Source: Dyadobacter frigoris (GTDB lineage Bacteria > Bacteroidota > Bacteroidia > Cytophagales > Spirosomataceae). Taken from it: a stretch of DNA of 64,000 nucleotides. The translations under genes were made by a program, and so were the position numbers. The stretch is taken from contig NZ_SZVO01000001.1 of the NCBI RefSeq assembly GCF_005280585.1, forward strand, positions 797,900-861,899. Direction: 5' to 3'. This document shows positions 28,396 to 37,456 of the stretch, one piece after another. Positions within the stretch are counted from its first letter, which is position 1. The number at the start of each line of letters is the position of its first letter. The notes under the pieces are model-generated. The model saw only the letters and a list, made by a program, of their open reading frames with translations, did no database searches and was not told the DNA's origin.

Positions 28396-28440
28396 AAGTA
28401 AAAAGCGACAGAGAAATAACTCCCCTGTCGCTTTTTACTT
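28396..28440. terminator. Terminator downstream of the lipoprotein oxidoreductase gene
   Basis: A perfect 16-bp stem, AAGTAAAAAGCGACAG paired with CTGTCGCTTTTTACTT around a 13-base loop, starts 15 bp beyond the stop of the minus-strand oxidoreductase. Being A/T-rich at both ends it can act in either direction. Confidence 0.88.
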
Positions 28441-28455
28441 AAATCATTAAATCTT

Positions 28456-29844
28456 TTACTTCCCGCCCTTCGCCTGTTTCAGCGCCTGTGTAGTGGTATA
28501 ATATTTAGAAATCATATTCGGAACTTCCCATTCCGGTAATTTTCCGGCTTTCAGATATTCCATGTATTTTTTAGCGACCTGTGCAAAATGCGATTCGTGG
28601 CCGGTATCGTATTTGGCAGGAATACTGATTTCCCAGCCTTTGGCATTCTTTTTCAGTTCAATACCGGGGAATTTGTCCTGAACAGTTTTGAAACTTTTGG
28701 TTAAAGCCTCTTCATAACCTTTATCCTTACTAACCTGTTCAATAAAAAGAACCGGTTTGTATTTCTGATCTTTTCCCTGACGCACAACAAGATTTGCTTT
28801 GGAGCCTTTCATGATCGAATAATGTGTATCACCTGTTCCTTCCGGAGCCTGGAATTTCCATAACACGGAAACTTTTGCGTGAACACCTTTCAAGGTATAA
28901 TTGATCTCTCCGTTGGAAAAAACGCTGAGTGTACTGTCTTTTACATCCTTTTTCAGAAATCCAGGATAGGTATCACTCTTTGTTACCAGTTTGAATTGTG
29001 AAGGCGTAAGTTGTGTAGCAGAACGTTTGGTAGAAAGCAATTTTATATCTTTTTGATAATCTAAGGTAACATTTGGAAAGCAGCTCCACTGCACCAAATC
29101 AACTAAATGCGTTGTCACATCCACCATGCCTTCTCCCTGCTGATTCACATCAAAAAACCAGGTTGGGCGCACCAATGCTTCTCCCGAAACATATTTAAAA
29201 AAGTGGTGTACACTTTCTTTTGCAACAGCCGGATCAGATGGCGTTCCTTTTTGTAATTCACCGAAAATATCTGGAAGTTCAGCCAGTTCGCGCTGCAAAG
29301 TATTTGTGATTTCATAACGCTCTGTCATGATATCGTAAAGCAAAACTTTGTTTTTGTCTGCGCTGCTGAATGCTTCTTTTAATAAATCAAAACCAGCTGC
29401 GTCGATAGCCATCGGTTTGTCGGCGAAAACGTTTAAACCCGCATCAACAGATTTTTTAATGAAATCGGTTTTTTTCTGATTGTTTCCTGCCAAAACAACT
29501 ACGTTACCTTTCTTTTCAGATAACATTTTTTCAAGGAAATCAGAGCCGGTGTATACCTTTTCTTCCCACTTCGTCGGATCTTCTGCACGGGTATTGTATT
29601 TTTCTACTTTGTCCAGATATGCTTTTACGTCTGGTCCTTCGGATGCATAAACATACACAAGCGGATTAACATCAGGATACATCGATTTTTGAACCAAAGC
29701 GGCATGAAAATGACCCGGTTCAACCACAATCAGACTAAGTGGTTTTTCTTCTTTTTGTTCAGTTTTTTCTTCCTTTTTGGTAGTACATCCCTGATTCAAT
29801 GCGATAATACCCGTTAAAGCGATTGTCAAAAGTTTTCCCTTCAT
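28456..29844 (-). CDS. Gfo/Idh/MocA-type oxidoreductase, predicted lipoprotein
   Basis: A 462-residue protein with a lipobox (LNQGC, Cys20) and a charged EK-rich linker, so it is probably a periplasmic lipoprotein. The Rossmann part is divergent (SLIVVEPGHFHAALVQKSMY) but keeps VVVLAGNNQKKTDFIKKSV and the DKPMAID motif equivalent to the family EKP. GMVDVTTHLVDLVQW resembles the catalytic-helix histidine motif. The C-terminal half matches the style of the 'putative oxidoreductase C-terminal' group. It is the last gene of a minus-strand run with nagB and nagA, which suggests a role in sugar or amino-sugar conversion outside the cytoplasm. The substrate is unknown. Confidence 0.82.
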   Translation of the reverse strand: MKGKLLTIALTGIIALNQGCTTKKEEKTEQKEEKPLSLIVVEPGHFHAALVQKSMYPDVNPLVYVYASEGPDVKAYLDKVEKYNTRAEDPTKWEEKVYTGSDFLEKMLSEKKGNVVVLAGNNQKKTDFIKKSVDAGLNVFADKPMAIDAAGFDLLKEAFSSADKNKVLLYDIMTERYEITNTLQRELAELPDIFGELQKGTPSDPAVAKESVHHFFKYVSGEALVRPTWFFDVNQQGEGMVDVTTHLVDLVQWSCFPNVTLDYQKDIKLLSTKRSATQLTPSQFKLVTKSDTYPGFLKKDVKDSTLSVFSNGEINYTLKGVHAKVSVLWKFQAPEGTGDTHYSIMKGSKANLVVRQGKDQKYKPVLFIEQVSKDKGYEEALTKSFKTVQDKFPGIELKKNAKGWEISIPAKYDTGHESHFAQVAKKYMEYLKAGKLPEWEVPNMISKYYTTTQALKQAKGGK

Positions 29845-29917
29845 GTAATCTTATTTGACAGTGGAAAGTTTAAATAATGATTCCGGCAAGTCGTTTCTTA
29901 GAAAATGGCTGCCATAT

Positions 29918-30688
29918 TTATTTATAAGACGAAGTTTCTGTCAATCTCCCCGCACTGTCTTTATCAATATATAAAATCGCCTCCGGATGATTACGAAGAG
30001 TGGTGGATGGAAACGCCTCACTTATTTCATCTTCAATCGTATGCTGAATGGCCTCTGCCTTTTTTACCCCCGGAACAATCGCATAGGCATATTTTGCTTT
30101 TAGCAATGCAGGAATAGTTATCGTAAGCGCATCTTGCGGTACTTCTTCCAAAGATTCAAAACAAGCATCATTAACCTGTTGCTGGCGACAAGCTTCATCC
30201 AGACTAACTTTTTTCACAATCAAAGGATCATCAAAAAAGGCAACATGTGGATCATTGAATGCCAAGTGGCAGTTTTCTCCAATACCCAGACAAACGATAT
30301 CCGTGGGGAAATCGGTAAGCAATTTGGAATAACGTTCACATTCTGCTTCAATATCAGTTGCATTTCCATTCAGGTAATGGATTGAATGAAGTGGAATTTT
30401 ATCAAAAAGTCTGACTTTCAGGAAATAACCAAAGTTTTGCGGAGCGTCAGCAGGGAGACCTACGTATTCGTCCATATGAAAAGCATTAATTCTTTCCCAT
30501 GCAATATCCTTTTCTTCTGACAAAACTGCCAGGAATTCATTTTGCGAAGGAGCAGAGGCAAATATGATATTTACGAATTCTTTAACTTTAAGCAATTCCC
30601 TGATTTTTGCAGCAACTGTTTGGGCCGCTTTTGCACCCATTTCCTGTCTTGTATTAAATATTTTTACTTCTAAATTACCGGCTTTCAT
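29918..30688 (-). CDS. nagB: Glucosamine-6-phosphate deaminase
   Basis: NagB converts glucosamine-6-phosphate to fructose-6-phosphate and ammonia, linking GlcNAc use to glycolysis. The protein is 256 residues from the chosen ATG at 30688 (MKAGNLEVKIFNTRQEMG). An upstream in-frame ATG at 30739 would start inside an intergenic inverted repeat and is rejected. Family features are FHMDEYVGLP, LGIGENCHLAFNDP, and PALLKAKYAYAIVPGVKKAEAI. It lies directly downstream of nagA on the same strand. Confidence 0.92.
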   Translation of the reverse strand: MKAGNLEVKIFNTRQEMGAKAAQTVAAKIRELLKVKEFVNIIFASAPSQNEFLAVLSEEKDIAWERINAFHMDEYVGLPADAPQNFGYFLKVRLFDKIPLHSIHYLNGNATDIEAECERYSKLLTDFPTDIVCLGIGENCHLAFNDPHVAFFDDPLIVKKVSLDEACRQQQVNDACFESLEEVPQDALTITIPALLKAKYAYAIVPGVKKAEAIQHTIEDEISEAFPSTTLRNHPEAILYIDKDSAGRLTETSSYK

Positions 30689-30709
30689 TTCGTGTTTATT
30701 AAGTTTTTT

Positions 30710-30792
30710 TTCACGCAAAGCAAAAAAGTTAAAAGGCAAAGCACGCGAAGCCTTTGCGACCTTTGCGTTTTAACTTCCCTTCTTTGCGTGAA
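30710..30792. repeat. Inverted-repeat element A, CGCAAAG type
   Basis: Two arms of about 42 bp (30710-30751 and 30751-30792) pair with little or no loop. Both contain TTCACGCAAAG at the outer end and AAGTTAAAA in the middle. Tandem CGCAAAG-like units make up most of each arm. It begins 15 bp after the stop of minus-strand nagA and lies before nagB. Confidence 0.85.
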
Positions 30793-30807
30793 CCCTTTTG
30801 AATTTGA

Positions 30808-31989
30808 CTAAGCATTATATATTACTCGTCCGCTAACAATTGTTTTCTCTACAAGAATATTTTCATCAAAAATGACAATATCTGCATCCTTTCCTGAAAC
30901 AAGTGAACCTTTTCGGTCATGAACATTCATGATTCTTGCAGGTGTGACAGTGATCATTTTGACTGCATCTAATAAAGAAACATCAGCCATGTTAATCATA
31001 TTTCTAACCAGTCTGTCAGCCGTAGCAACGCTGCCTGCAAATGAAGAACGATCCGGTAATTTTGCTACGCCATCTTCTACAATTACTTTCAATCCAGTTT
31101 TTAAGGGCCCCAAAACACTGTCGCCTTCGGGCATTCCGGCAGCTCGCATGGCGTCTGTGATCAATGCAATCCGGTCCGGGCCTTTTATTTTCATGATTAA
31201 TTTTAATAACGGAGCGGGAAGATGGATGCCGTCTGCAATAATTTCCACGTCCATTGCATCAATAATAAATGCACTTTCAATAACTCCGGCATAACGAAAA
31301 GCATTTCTCCTTGTCACGCCCGACATACCGGAATATAAATGCGTTGCCAGTGTATAGCCGTTTTCAAAACCTTCCAATACTTCTTCGTAAATAGCATCCG
31401 TATGCGCCAGAGCTGCTAAAACTCCTTTTGATTTTAAGTATTTTGCAAAATCAATAGCTCCTTTTAATTCCGGAGCCGCGCTCCATCTTGTGATCGAAGA
31501 TGAATGTGCGAGTACTTCTTTATATTCTTCCGGATCAGGATCACGGATATAACGCGGATCCTGCGCACCGCGCTGGCTCATAGCGAAGTATGGACCTTCG
31601 AGATGCATCCCCAAAAATTGAGCTCCTTTTTTATTGTTCTTATTGGCTATTTCGTAAAGATCAAGTGTCTTTAACAAATCTTCTTTCTCGCTGGTAAGCG
31701 TTGTTGGGACCATGGAAGTGGTACCATATTTGGCATGGGTTTCAGCAATAGTTAAAAAAGCTTCCTCAGTTCCGTCCATGAAATCTGCTCCGCCGCCGCC
31801 ATGAATATGAAGATCAATAAAACCGGGAGCTATATATTTTCCATGCGCGTCGATTTCTGCTGCATCGTCGATCTCAATATTTTTTTTACTGACTTCACGG
31901 ATAATGCCATTCTCAATGATTACACATCCGCCATTTATGATGCGGTGAGGCGTTAGTATTTTTCCGTTGAATATTTTTGTAAGGGTCAT
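30808..31989 (-). CDS. nagA: N-acetylglucosamine-6-phosphate deacetylase
   Basis: NagA removes acetate from GlcNAc-6-phosphate to give NagB its substrate. The protein has 393 residues. The amidohydrolase metal and catalytic residues are in place: His61 and His63 (DLHIHG), Glu131 (GMHLEGPYF), His196 (ALAHTDA), His217 (ATHLYSGM) and Asp279 (LITDAM). It sits between a NagP-like permease gene and nagB on the same strand, with inverted-repeat elements in both gaps. Regulation by the LacI-type gene at the head of the cluster is likely but not shown. Confidence 0.96.
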   Translation of the reverse strand: MTLTKIFNGKILTPHRIINGGCVIIENGIIREVSKKNIEIDDAAEIDAHGKYIAPGFIDLHIHGGGGADFMDGTEEAFLTIAETHAKYGTTSMVPTTLTSEKEDLLKTLDLYEIANKNNKKGAQFLGMHLEGPYFAMSQRGAQDPRYIRDPDPEEYKEVLAHSSSITRWSAAPELKGAIDFAKYLKSKGVLAALAHTDAIYEEVLEGFENGYTLATHLYSGMSGVTRRNAFRYAGVIESAFIIDAMDVEIIADGIHLPAPLLKLIMKIKGPDRIALITDAMRAAGMPEGDSVLGPLKTGLKVIVEDGVAKLPDRSSFAGSVATADRLVRNMINMADVSLLDAVKMITVTPARIMNVHDRKGSLVSGKDADIVIFDENILVEKTIVSGRVIYNA

Positions 31990-32047
31990 TATTTGTGTTT
32001 TTAATATTTCATTTCCGTTGATCGAATCGGGAATTGTTAATCAATAT

Positions 32048-32263
32048 ATGTCACCCTTTCAGGGTTAGGATAATCGCCAGATATTATTTTTCTACAATAA
32101 TGTCATCCCTTCGGGATTGGTTATGAGAATTTAGTAGTCATAAAATCAATCAATTATTTAAAGGTTTTATTTGTAGCTAATATCTATTTTTTAATCCCGA
32201 AGGGATGGCATTATTATAGAAATATTTACCAGACCAGATTTAGAACCCTGAAAGGGTGACATA
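32048..32263. repeat. Inverted-repeat element B, REP/BIME-like
   Basis: A composite palindrome. The outer arms are ATGTCACCCTTTCAGGGTT (from 32048) and its near-exact complement ending at 32263. The inner arms TGTCATCCCTTCGGGATT (32101-32118) and AATCCCGAAGGGATGGCA (32193-32210) each hold their own small palindrome (CCCTTTCAGGG, CCCTTCGGG). The A/T-rich stretches between outer and inner arms also pair partly. This is the layout of REP elements arranged as a BIME. It begins 21 bp after the stop of the minus-strand permease gene. No transposase is nearby. Confidence 0.85.
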
Positions 32264-32284
32264 ATTCAACTTAACCAAAACATC

Positions 32285-33607
32285 TTAAACCGCCCACTTC
32301 CGGATTTTATGTCCCTCCACTGCATAAAAAACCAGATACAGATAACATGGAAATAAAACCCAATAAGCAATTCTGACATCATATAAATCAGCGATATAAC
32401 CGTAAAAAAGAGGCATAATTGCATTCCCACACAATCCCATGATCATCACCGAGGCACCAAGTTTGGTAAAACGCCCCAGATCATCGAGCGCCAAAGGCCA
32501 TATTCCAGCCCAAACCAAGGAATTGGCTAATCCCAAAAGCACCACAAACCAGATTGAAATATCCGTAGAGTGACCGAGAAAATTAATCTGTCCATGTGTA
32601 AAAATGATCAGCAAAGTGAAAGTCGTTCCTAAAAGTGTACAGATGCGTAAGGCATTAACCTGGCTGATAAATTTCGGTATCAATGAAATCCCGATCAGAT
32701 AACCGCAAATTGTACAAAACAACGTGTAAGAAGGAAATACTTTGGCTTCGAGTAAATTTATTCCCATCGAATTGGCATATCCAATGATGGTATCAATTGC
32801 GATAACCTGCGTGCCAACGTGCAAGAAAATTGCAAGCGCTCCAAGAATTAAATGAGGAAAATGAAAAATGCTTGTTTTTCCTGCATTGGCACTTGCAATT
32901 TCTTCGCTTTCGTGCTCCGTGTCGATATCAGGCAGGGGAGATTTGTAAACCAGAAACCCTAAAACAAAAAGAAAACTTCCAAGACCAATATACGGGTTGA
33001 TAACCCGCCGGATCAATTCATCCAGCGCGCCACTTCTTTCTACATCCGTCATAGAACTTAGCTGGGAAAAAAGTGCTGTATCCGTCGGGCGAAGAATTAC
33101 TGCTGCAAAAACAATCGGAGATAATATTCCCGCTGCTTTATTACAAATCCCCATCATGCTTATCCGTTGTGCTGCACGATCTTTTGCTCCTAAAATGGTA
33201 ATGTATGGATTCGCCGCAGATTGTAAAATCGCCAAACCTATACCAATTGTGAATAAACCAAGCAGGAAAATTTCATATGTCCGTGACATAGCGGCCGGAA
33301 CAAAAATGAAAGCGCCCGTAGCCATACACCAAAAACCGATCATCATTCCTTTTTTAAAACCAACAGCTTTGAGAAGATAAGAAGAAGGGACGGACATCAC
33401 GAAATAAGCGATATAAAAAGCAAAAGCTACCAAATAAGCCTGAAAACTGGTCAGTTCACACGCTATTTTGAAGTAGGGTATCAAGATAGAGTTTACCCAG
33501 GAAACAAAACCAAAAATGAAAAACATCAAACCAATAATCAGAATAGATATAGTCGTATCCCGCTTACTAAGCTGACTGGCCTGAATTGCAATGGTTTGAG
33601 CACTCAT
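32285..33607 (-). CDS. Sugar MFS transporter (FucP/NagP-like)
   Basis: A 440-residue permease with about twelve transmembrane helices of the FucP branch of the major facilitator superfamily. It opens with ISILIIGLMFFIFGFVSWVNSILIPYFK and contains QSAANPYITILGAKDRAAQRISMMGICNKAAG, both family signatures. FucP-family members next to nagA and nagB are usually GlcNAc importers (NagP), so GlcNAc or a related amino sugar is the likely substrate, by context. It is upstream of nagA on the same strand. Confidence 0.88.
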   Translation of the reverse strand: MSAQTIAIQASQLSKRDTTISILIIGLMFFIFGFVSWVNSILIPYFKIACELTSFQAYLVAFAFYIAYFVMSVPSSYLLKAVGFKKGMMIGFWCMATGAFIFVPAAMSRTYEIFLLGLFTIGIGLAILQSAANPYITILGAKDRAAQRISMMGICNKAAGILSPIVFAAVILRPTDTALFSQLSSMTDVERSGALDELIRRVINPYIGLGSFLFVLGFLVYKSPLPDIDTEHESEEIASANAGKTSIFHFPHLILGALAIFLHVGTQVIAIDTIIGYANSMGINLLEAKVFPSYTLFCTICGYLIGISLIPKFISQVNALRICTLLGTTFTLLIIFTHGQINFLGHSTDISIWFVVLLGLANSLVWAGIWPLALDDLGRFTKLGASVMIMGLCGNAIMPLFYGYIADLYDVRIAYWVLFPCYLYLVFYAVEGHKIRKWAV

Positions 33608-33612
33608 TTTTT

Positions 33613-33760
33613 TAGTTGAGAGTTGAAAGTTGAAAATTTGGCCTGATCTAATTTCTTGACTAATTATAAGTTTTTTAATATCAATCGTATTGAATTAAAA
33701 GATCGAGTTATTTCGATAGCCCGTTTAGGGGCATCACTTTCAACTCTCAACTCTCAACTA
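33613..33760. repeat. Inverted-repeat element C, GTTGAGA heptamer type
   Basis: The left arm (33613-33635) contains tandem heptamers GTTGAGA and GTTGAAA. The right arm (33736-33760) is their complement (CTCTCAA, CTTTCAA). About 100 bp of A/T-rich, unremarkable sequence lies between. It starts 2 bp beyond the stop of the minus-strand oxidoreductase gene and reaches almost to the start of the permease gene. Confidence 0.8.
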
Positions 33761-33762
33761 AA

Positions 33763-35160
33763 TCAAACGGTAGGTTCCCAGCCCTTTGCATATTCCCGTT
33801 TCCATAATTTCTCTGCTTCGTTGTTATTTTTGATATGGCCATTCGTTGGATCAATGTCCAGTGAGCCGCCGGAACGGACTGCGATATTTCCAAGCTGGCA
33901 AAGCAAAGTACTTTGGTAACCGCCAACGATTTCGGCATTTACAATTGTTCCCTTTTTTATACCATCGAAAAAATTCTGGATATGAATGGCGTCTAATGCC
34001 TGTGAAGGATCCATTTTATTTCTGGCGTCAATTTTATAATCGTTTTGGACATCCTTCACCAGCTTGTTTTCCAGGTCATATACTTTGTAAGAATTTCCTG
34101 GTTCAATCTGGATTGATCCTTTTTCGCCATAAAAAACAACACCTACACTGGCTCCTTCATTGGTGCGTCCGTTGCAGCTTCGACCTTCCCAGGTCATGCC
34201 CTTGTCATTTCCGAAATCCCAACTGATGACTTGTGTATCAGGAGTTTGCCAGTCATCTTTGTAGCGGTATCTTCCACCGGAGGAAGTGACATGGGTTGGA
34301 TATTCAACGCCTAAACCCCAACGCATCAAATCCACCATATGCGTCCCGTTGTTCAATGCTTCTCCTGTGCCCCAGTTCCAAAGCCAGTGCCAGTTGTAAT
34401 GAACCAGGTTGTCTTTGTAAGCCATTCTGGGCGCTGGTCCCTGCCATAATTCATAGTCCAGCCAGGTTGGAACTGCTACTTCTTTTCCAATTCCTATAGA
34501 AGCACGGTTGTTGGTATACCACCCTTTTGCGAAATAAGCCCGTCCTATTGATCCGTTGATAACTTCCTTAACACCCAGAGCAACATTTGGCCATGAACGG
34601 CGCTGATTGCCCATCTGGATCACATTTTTGTATTTCTTGGCAGTCGCTACTAAAAGTTCTCCTTCATGAGGATTATGGCTGCATGGTTTTTCCAGATAAA
34701 CGTGTTTTCCAGCCTTGGAAGCCAGAATCGCAGCTGGTGCATGCCAGTGATCCGGAGCTGCTATCACAAGCGCATCCATATCTTTATCTTCCAGTGCCTT
34801 TCTAAAATCGGGCTGGTTTTTGGGTTTGGAACTTGAAAGTTCTTCAACCTTTGCGATACATTTTGCAGCTGCTCTTGAATCAACATCGGAGATATAAATT
34901 ACCTCACAATTCGGTTGCAAGGCATAATTACTTGCCAAGGCAAAACCACGACTATTTACCCCCATTACGCCAACCCGGACCTTTTCATTTGCTCCAATTA
35001 TTTTCGCATAACTTTTCGGACTGAAACCAGGAAGAATTCCCCCAAAAGAAAGAAGTGCTGTTCCGGCCAAAGTCCTTTTGATAAAATCTCTTCTTGAATT
35101 ACCGTTATTGGATTCCGTTTTGGAAGTATCTTTTATTGATGATATATCGTTGATTTGCAT
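33763..35160 (-). CDS. Gfo/Idh/MocA family oxidoreductase, TAT-exported
   Basis: A 465-residue NAD(P)-dependent oxidoreductase with a twin-arginine signal (NSRRDFIKRT, Arg23-Arg24, then a hydrophobic segment ALLSFGGILPGF). The Rossmann motif is VGVMGVNSRG, the family EKP motif is HVYLEKPCSHN, and the substrate-domain motif is GTGEALNNGTHMVDLMRWGL. Bacteroidota members of this exported group often act on sugars or glycosides in the periplasm carrying their own bound NAD. It lies upstream of the permease and nagA genes and 50 bp downstream of another Gfo gene. The precise substrate is unknown. Confidence 0.9.
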   Translation of the reverse strand: MQINDISSIKDTSKTESNNGNSRRDFIKRTLAGTALLSFGGILPGFSPKSYAKIIGANEKVRVGVMGVNSRGFALASNYALQPNCEVIYISDVDSRAAAKCIAKVEELSSSKPKNQPDFRKALEDKDMDALVIAAPDHWHAPAAILASKAGKHVYLEKPCSHNPHEGELLVATAKKYKNVIQMGNQRRSWPNVALGVKEVINGSIGRAYFAKGWYTNNRASIGIGKEVAVPTWLDYELWQGPAPRMAYKDNLVHYNWHWLWNWGTGEALNNGTHMVDLMRWGLGVEYPTHVTSSGGRYRYKDDWQTPDTQVISWDFGNDKGMTWEGRSCNGRTNEGASVGVVFYGEKGSIQIEPGNSYKVYDLENKLVKDVQNDYKIDARNKMDPSQALDAIHIQNFFDGIKKGTIVNAEIVGGYQSTLLCQLGNIAVRSGGSLDIDPTNGHIKNNNEAEKLWKREYAKGWEPTV

Positions 35161-35210
35161 GGGATAAGCTTTAAGTTTTTATATAATCTTAGTAAGATAA
35201 TTTAAACCCA

Positions 35211-36209
35211 TTATTTACTGGCTTTCATCACACTTTCGAGTGTAACACTTTTCCCTCCCTGTCGTTTGCTTTCATCAGCAGCTTCCATGAACGCAAATAT
35301 TTCAATGGTTTCTTCCGGGGTAACAGGTACTTCACCTGTTTTGAAATATTTAATAATATCAACCAAAAGCGGTTCGTAACCTGCGTAAGGCCCTAAAATT
35401 TTATTCCCGTCCTGCGTAAATACAGTTCCACCGTAATCATGTTTTCCGGTACGGGTACCTCGAAAAGTCCCGGTCCGTCCATCCGCCCAAACGCCGACAA
35501 CAATATCGGTATCCGGCGTACTCACGCGACTCACACTTTTACATCCCGTTCCCATAACCGTATATAATGTTTCAACACCATGAATTCCATACCAGAAAAA
35601 ATCCGGATGCGTTTTTTCCAGTGTAGCCGGGCTGTACGTATCGGCACCCAATACTTTCTTTTTATCAATAGCCTCAATTCCTTTGATATAACGAAGTGAG
35701 GAAGCTGAAAAAATCGGTATTTTATATTTTTTGGAAGCGTCATATATTGCCAGAACATCCTTCATAGAGGCAGCCACTGGTTTGTCGATAAACATTCTTT
35801 TTCCGGATTTGAAAACTTCCATTGCCTGTTGAAGATGGAGTCTTCCGTCATTTGTTTCAAGCAAAACCACATCTACTTTGTTAAGTAAATCCTTAATTGA
35901 ATCCACGATTTCCACGCCCAGTTTTTTTACTTCTTCTGTATAAGCGGGAATTCTGGATGCGCTGGATTCAATATCTTTACTTCCGTATGGATAGGCTGCA
36001 ACGACTTTGTATCCGTAATAAACGGGATCCGGATTGGCGGCATTCAGTGCTTTGGTGAAAGCGGTGCTATGGGAAGTATCAAGTCCAATAATACCGACCC
36101 TTTTACCATTTTCCTGCGCTGCGAGCGTTGGCGAAACATCAATGAACTGCAAGCCGACGCCCGTAGTAACAGCCGTTTTAATGAAGTGTCTCCGGTTAAA
36201 AGAATCCAT
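35211..36209 (-). CDS. Gfo/Idh/MocA family oxidoreductase, TAT-exported (short form)
   Basis: A 332-residue protein from the ATG at 36209; an ATG at 36212 directly precedes it. The TAT signal is NRRHFIKTAVTTGVGL. A longer frame exists to 36284, but it would bury the RR signal behind 25 unrelated residues. The nucleotide-binding segment is RVGIIGLDTSHSTAF, the EKP-equivalent motif is RMFIDKPVAAS, and WYGIHGVETLYTVMG carries the conserved histidine. It is the promoter-proximal gene of the minus-strand catabolic run, 179 bp from the LacI-type gene. Its role is inferred from context only. Confidence 0.87.
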   Translation of the reverse strand: MDSFNRRHFIKTAVTTGVGLQFIDVSPTLAAQENGKRVGIIGLDTSHSTAFTKALNAANPDPVYYGYKVVAAYPYGSKDIESSASRIPAYTEEVKKLGVEIVDSIKDLLNKVDVVLLETNDGRLHLQQAMEVFKSGKRMFIDKPVAASMKDVLAIYDASKKYKIPIFSASSLRYIKGIEAIDKKKVLGADTYSPATLEKTHPDFFWYGIHGVETLYTVMGTGCKSVSRVSTPDTDIVVGVWADGRTGTFRGTRTGKHDYGGTVFTQDGNKILGPYAGYEPLLVDIIKYFKTGEVPVTPEETIEIFAFMEAADESKRQGGKSVTLESVMKASK

Positions 36210-36388
36210 CATTGTAATATTAAGGGTTAGGAATAGCACCGAAGTGAAATTAAAATCGGGTACGTACCCGCAATATACTAACAAAATTCAGATGTACCGG
36301 TTTTTTTGAAAAAATGTCTGAAAAATTCTGTTTGGAATATAATATTATCTGTTTTGATAAGGTGAAATAAAAAAATACAAGTGATTTG

Positions 36389-37456
36389 CTAAATTGGCAG
36401 AATTTGGTAGAATTCCTGGTTTTCTCTGGTAATAATATCAATCGGCATATACTGCGTTTTTTCCACCTGTTGCCCTCTAACCAAGGTATGATACAAAACC
36501 ATCATGGCCCGATAGGCTTGTTCTTCAGGTTTATGACAAATCAGGAAATCAATTGTACCGGTGTTCAAGTGTTGAATATTTTCTTTGAGAAAATCGTAAC
36601 CGACAAGAGCAATCTCTTTTTTATGCTTATTTTCAAGAAAAGTTGCGACTGAAAAAACCCGGGAATTGGTAACGAAAATGGCTTCAATATCTTCGTTTTT
36701 GGTAAAAACCTGTGTCAGATTTCTTGCCACAGAAAGGTAATCGGTCTCATTGATATCGGCACGAATTATTTCGAAGTTTAAATGATTTTCTTTAAGATAG
36801 CTGCGAAATCCTTCTTCGATCTGAAGGTAATTATAGTTTTCAATTTCTTTGGAAATATTTACCACCAGGATTTTTCCTTCTTCACCTTTTCGATACGTAA
36901 GCAGTTTTGCCCCCAGATAGCCGCTTTTGAATAAATGAGGACCGATATAGGCCAGGCTATGCTGTTGGGGAATATTGGAATCTATAAAGACAAAAGGGAT
37001 TTTCAATCTACGGCATTCTTCTGTAAACCTGATGGATTGTGCAATAAATGAAGGAGAAAGTAACACTCCGTTGACACCTTTTTCCAAAATCAGATTGGCT
37101 TGTGTTTCAAAAGAATTTTCATCATTCAAATCAAAGAAAAAAGTAATCGTCTGAATACCGTATGGCTTGATTTCTGTTTCTGCCCGCTGAACACCATGAA
37201 GAGGAGCACTCCAAAAATCTGTTTCTTCGGACACCCTTGGAATCAGGACAGCCAGAATAATTATATTTTTTGAAGCCAGCCGACTCGCCAGAATATTTGG
37301 CTGGTAGTCCAGCTCTTTAATAATTTCGTTGATTCTTTTTTTTGTTTTTTCCGAAACACCCGTGCGGTTATGAATCACCCTGTCGACTGTTGCAATCGAT
37401 ACATTTGCTCTGCGGGCAATTTCTTTAACACCAAAGTACGTCGGATCTTTTTCCAT
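36389..37456 (-). CDS. LacI family transcriptional regulator
   Basis: A 355-residue regulator. The N-terminal HTH with hinge helix occupies about 8-60 (FGVKEIARRANVSIATVDRVIHNRTGVSEKT, then LDYQPNILASRLAS). A periplasmic-binding-protein-like sugar domain follows (LAVLIPRV, NGVLLSPSF, ALVGYDFLKENI). It heads the minus-strand amino-sugar genes and is divergent from the decayed susC. A palindrome lies 57 bp before its start (37513-37539) and is a likely operator for itself or the divergent genes. The effector is probably a sugar of this locus (inference). Confidence 0.93.
   Translation of the reverse strand: MEKDPTYFGVKEIARRANVSIATVDRVIHNRTGVSEKTKKRINEIIKELDYQPNILASRLASKNIIILAVLIPRVSEETDFWSAPLHGVQRAETEIKPYGIQTITFFFDLNDENSFETQANLILEKGVNGVLLSPSFIAQSIRFTEECRRLKIPFVFIDSNIPQQHSLAYIGPHLFKSGYLGAKLLTYRKGEEGKILVVNISKEIENYNYLQIEEGFRSYLKENHLNFEIIRADINETDYLSVARNLTQVFTKNEDIEAIFVTNSRVFSVATFLENKHKKEIALVGYDFLKENIQHLNTGTIDFLICHKPEEQAYRAMMVLYHTLVRGQQVEKTQYMPIDIITRENQEFYQILPI

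Noticed and set aside
30689..30739. Upstream N-terminal extension of nagB (17 residues)
   Set aside because: It overlaps inverted-repeat element A. The ATG at 30688 gives the family-typical start.
32048..32263. An insertion sequence or MITE with a transposase
   Set aside because: There is no open frame inside and no clear target-site duplication, so it is kept only as a REP/BIME-like repeat.
35211..36284. Longer form of the short Gfo/Idh/MocA gene starting at 36284
   Set aside because: It would place 25 extra residues in front of the twin-arginine motif. The ATG at 36209 gives a normal TAT signal.
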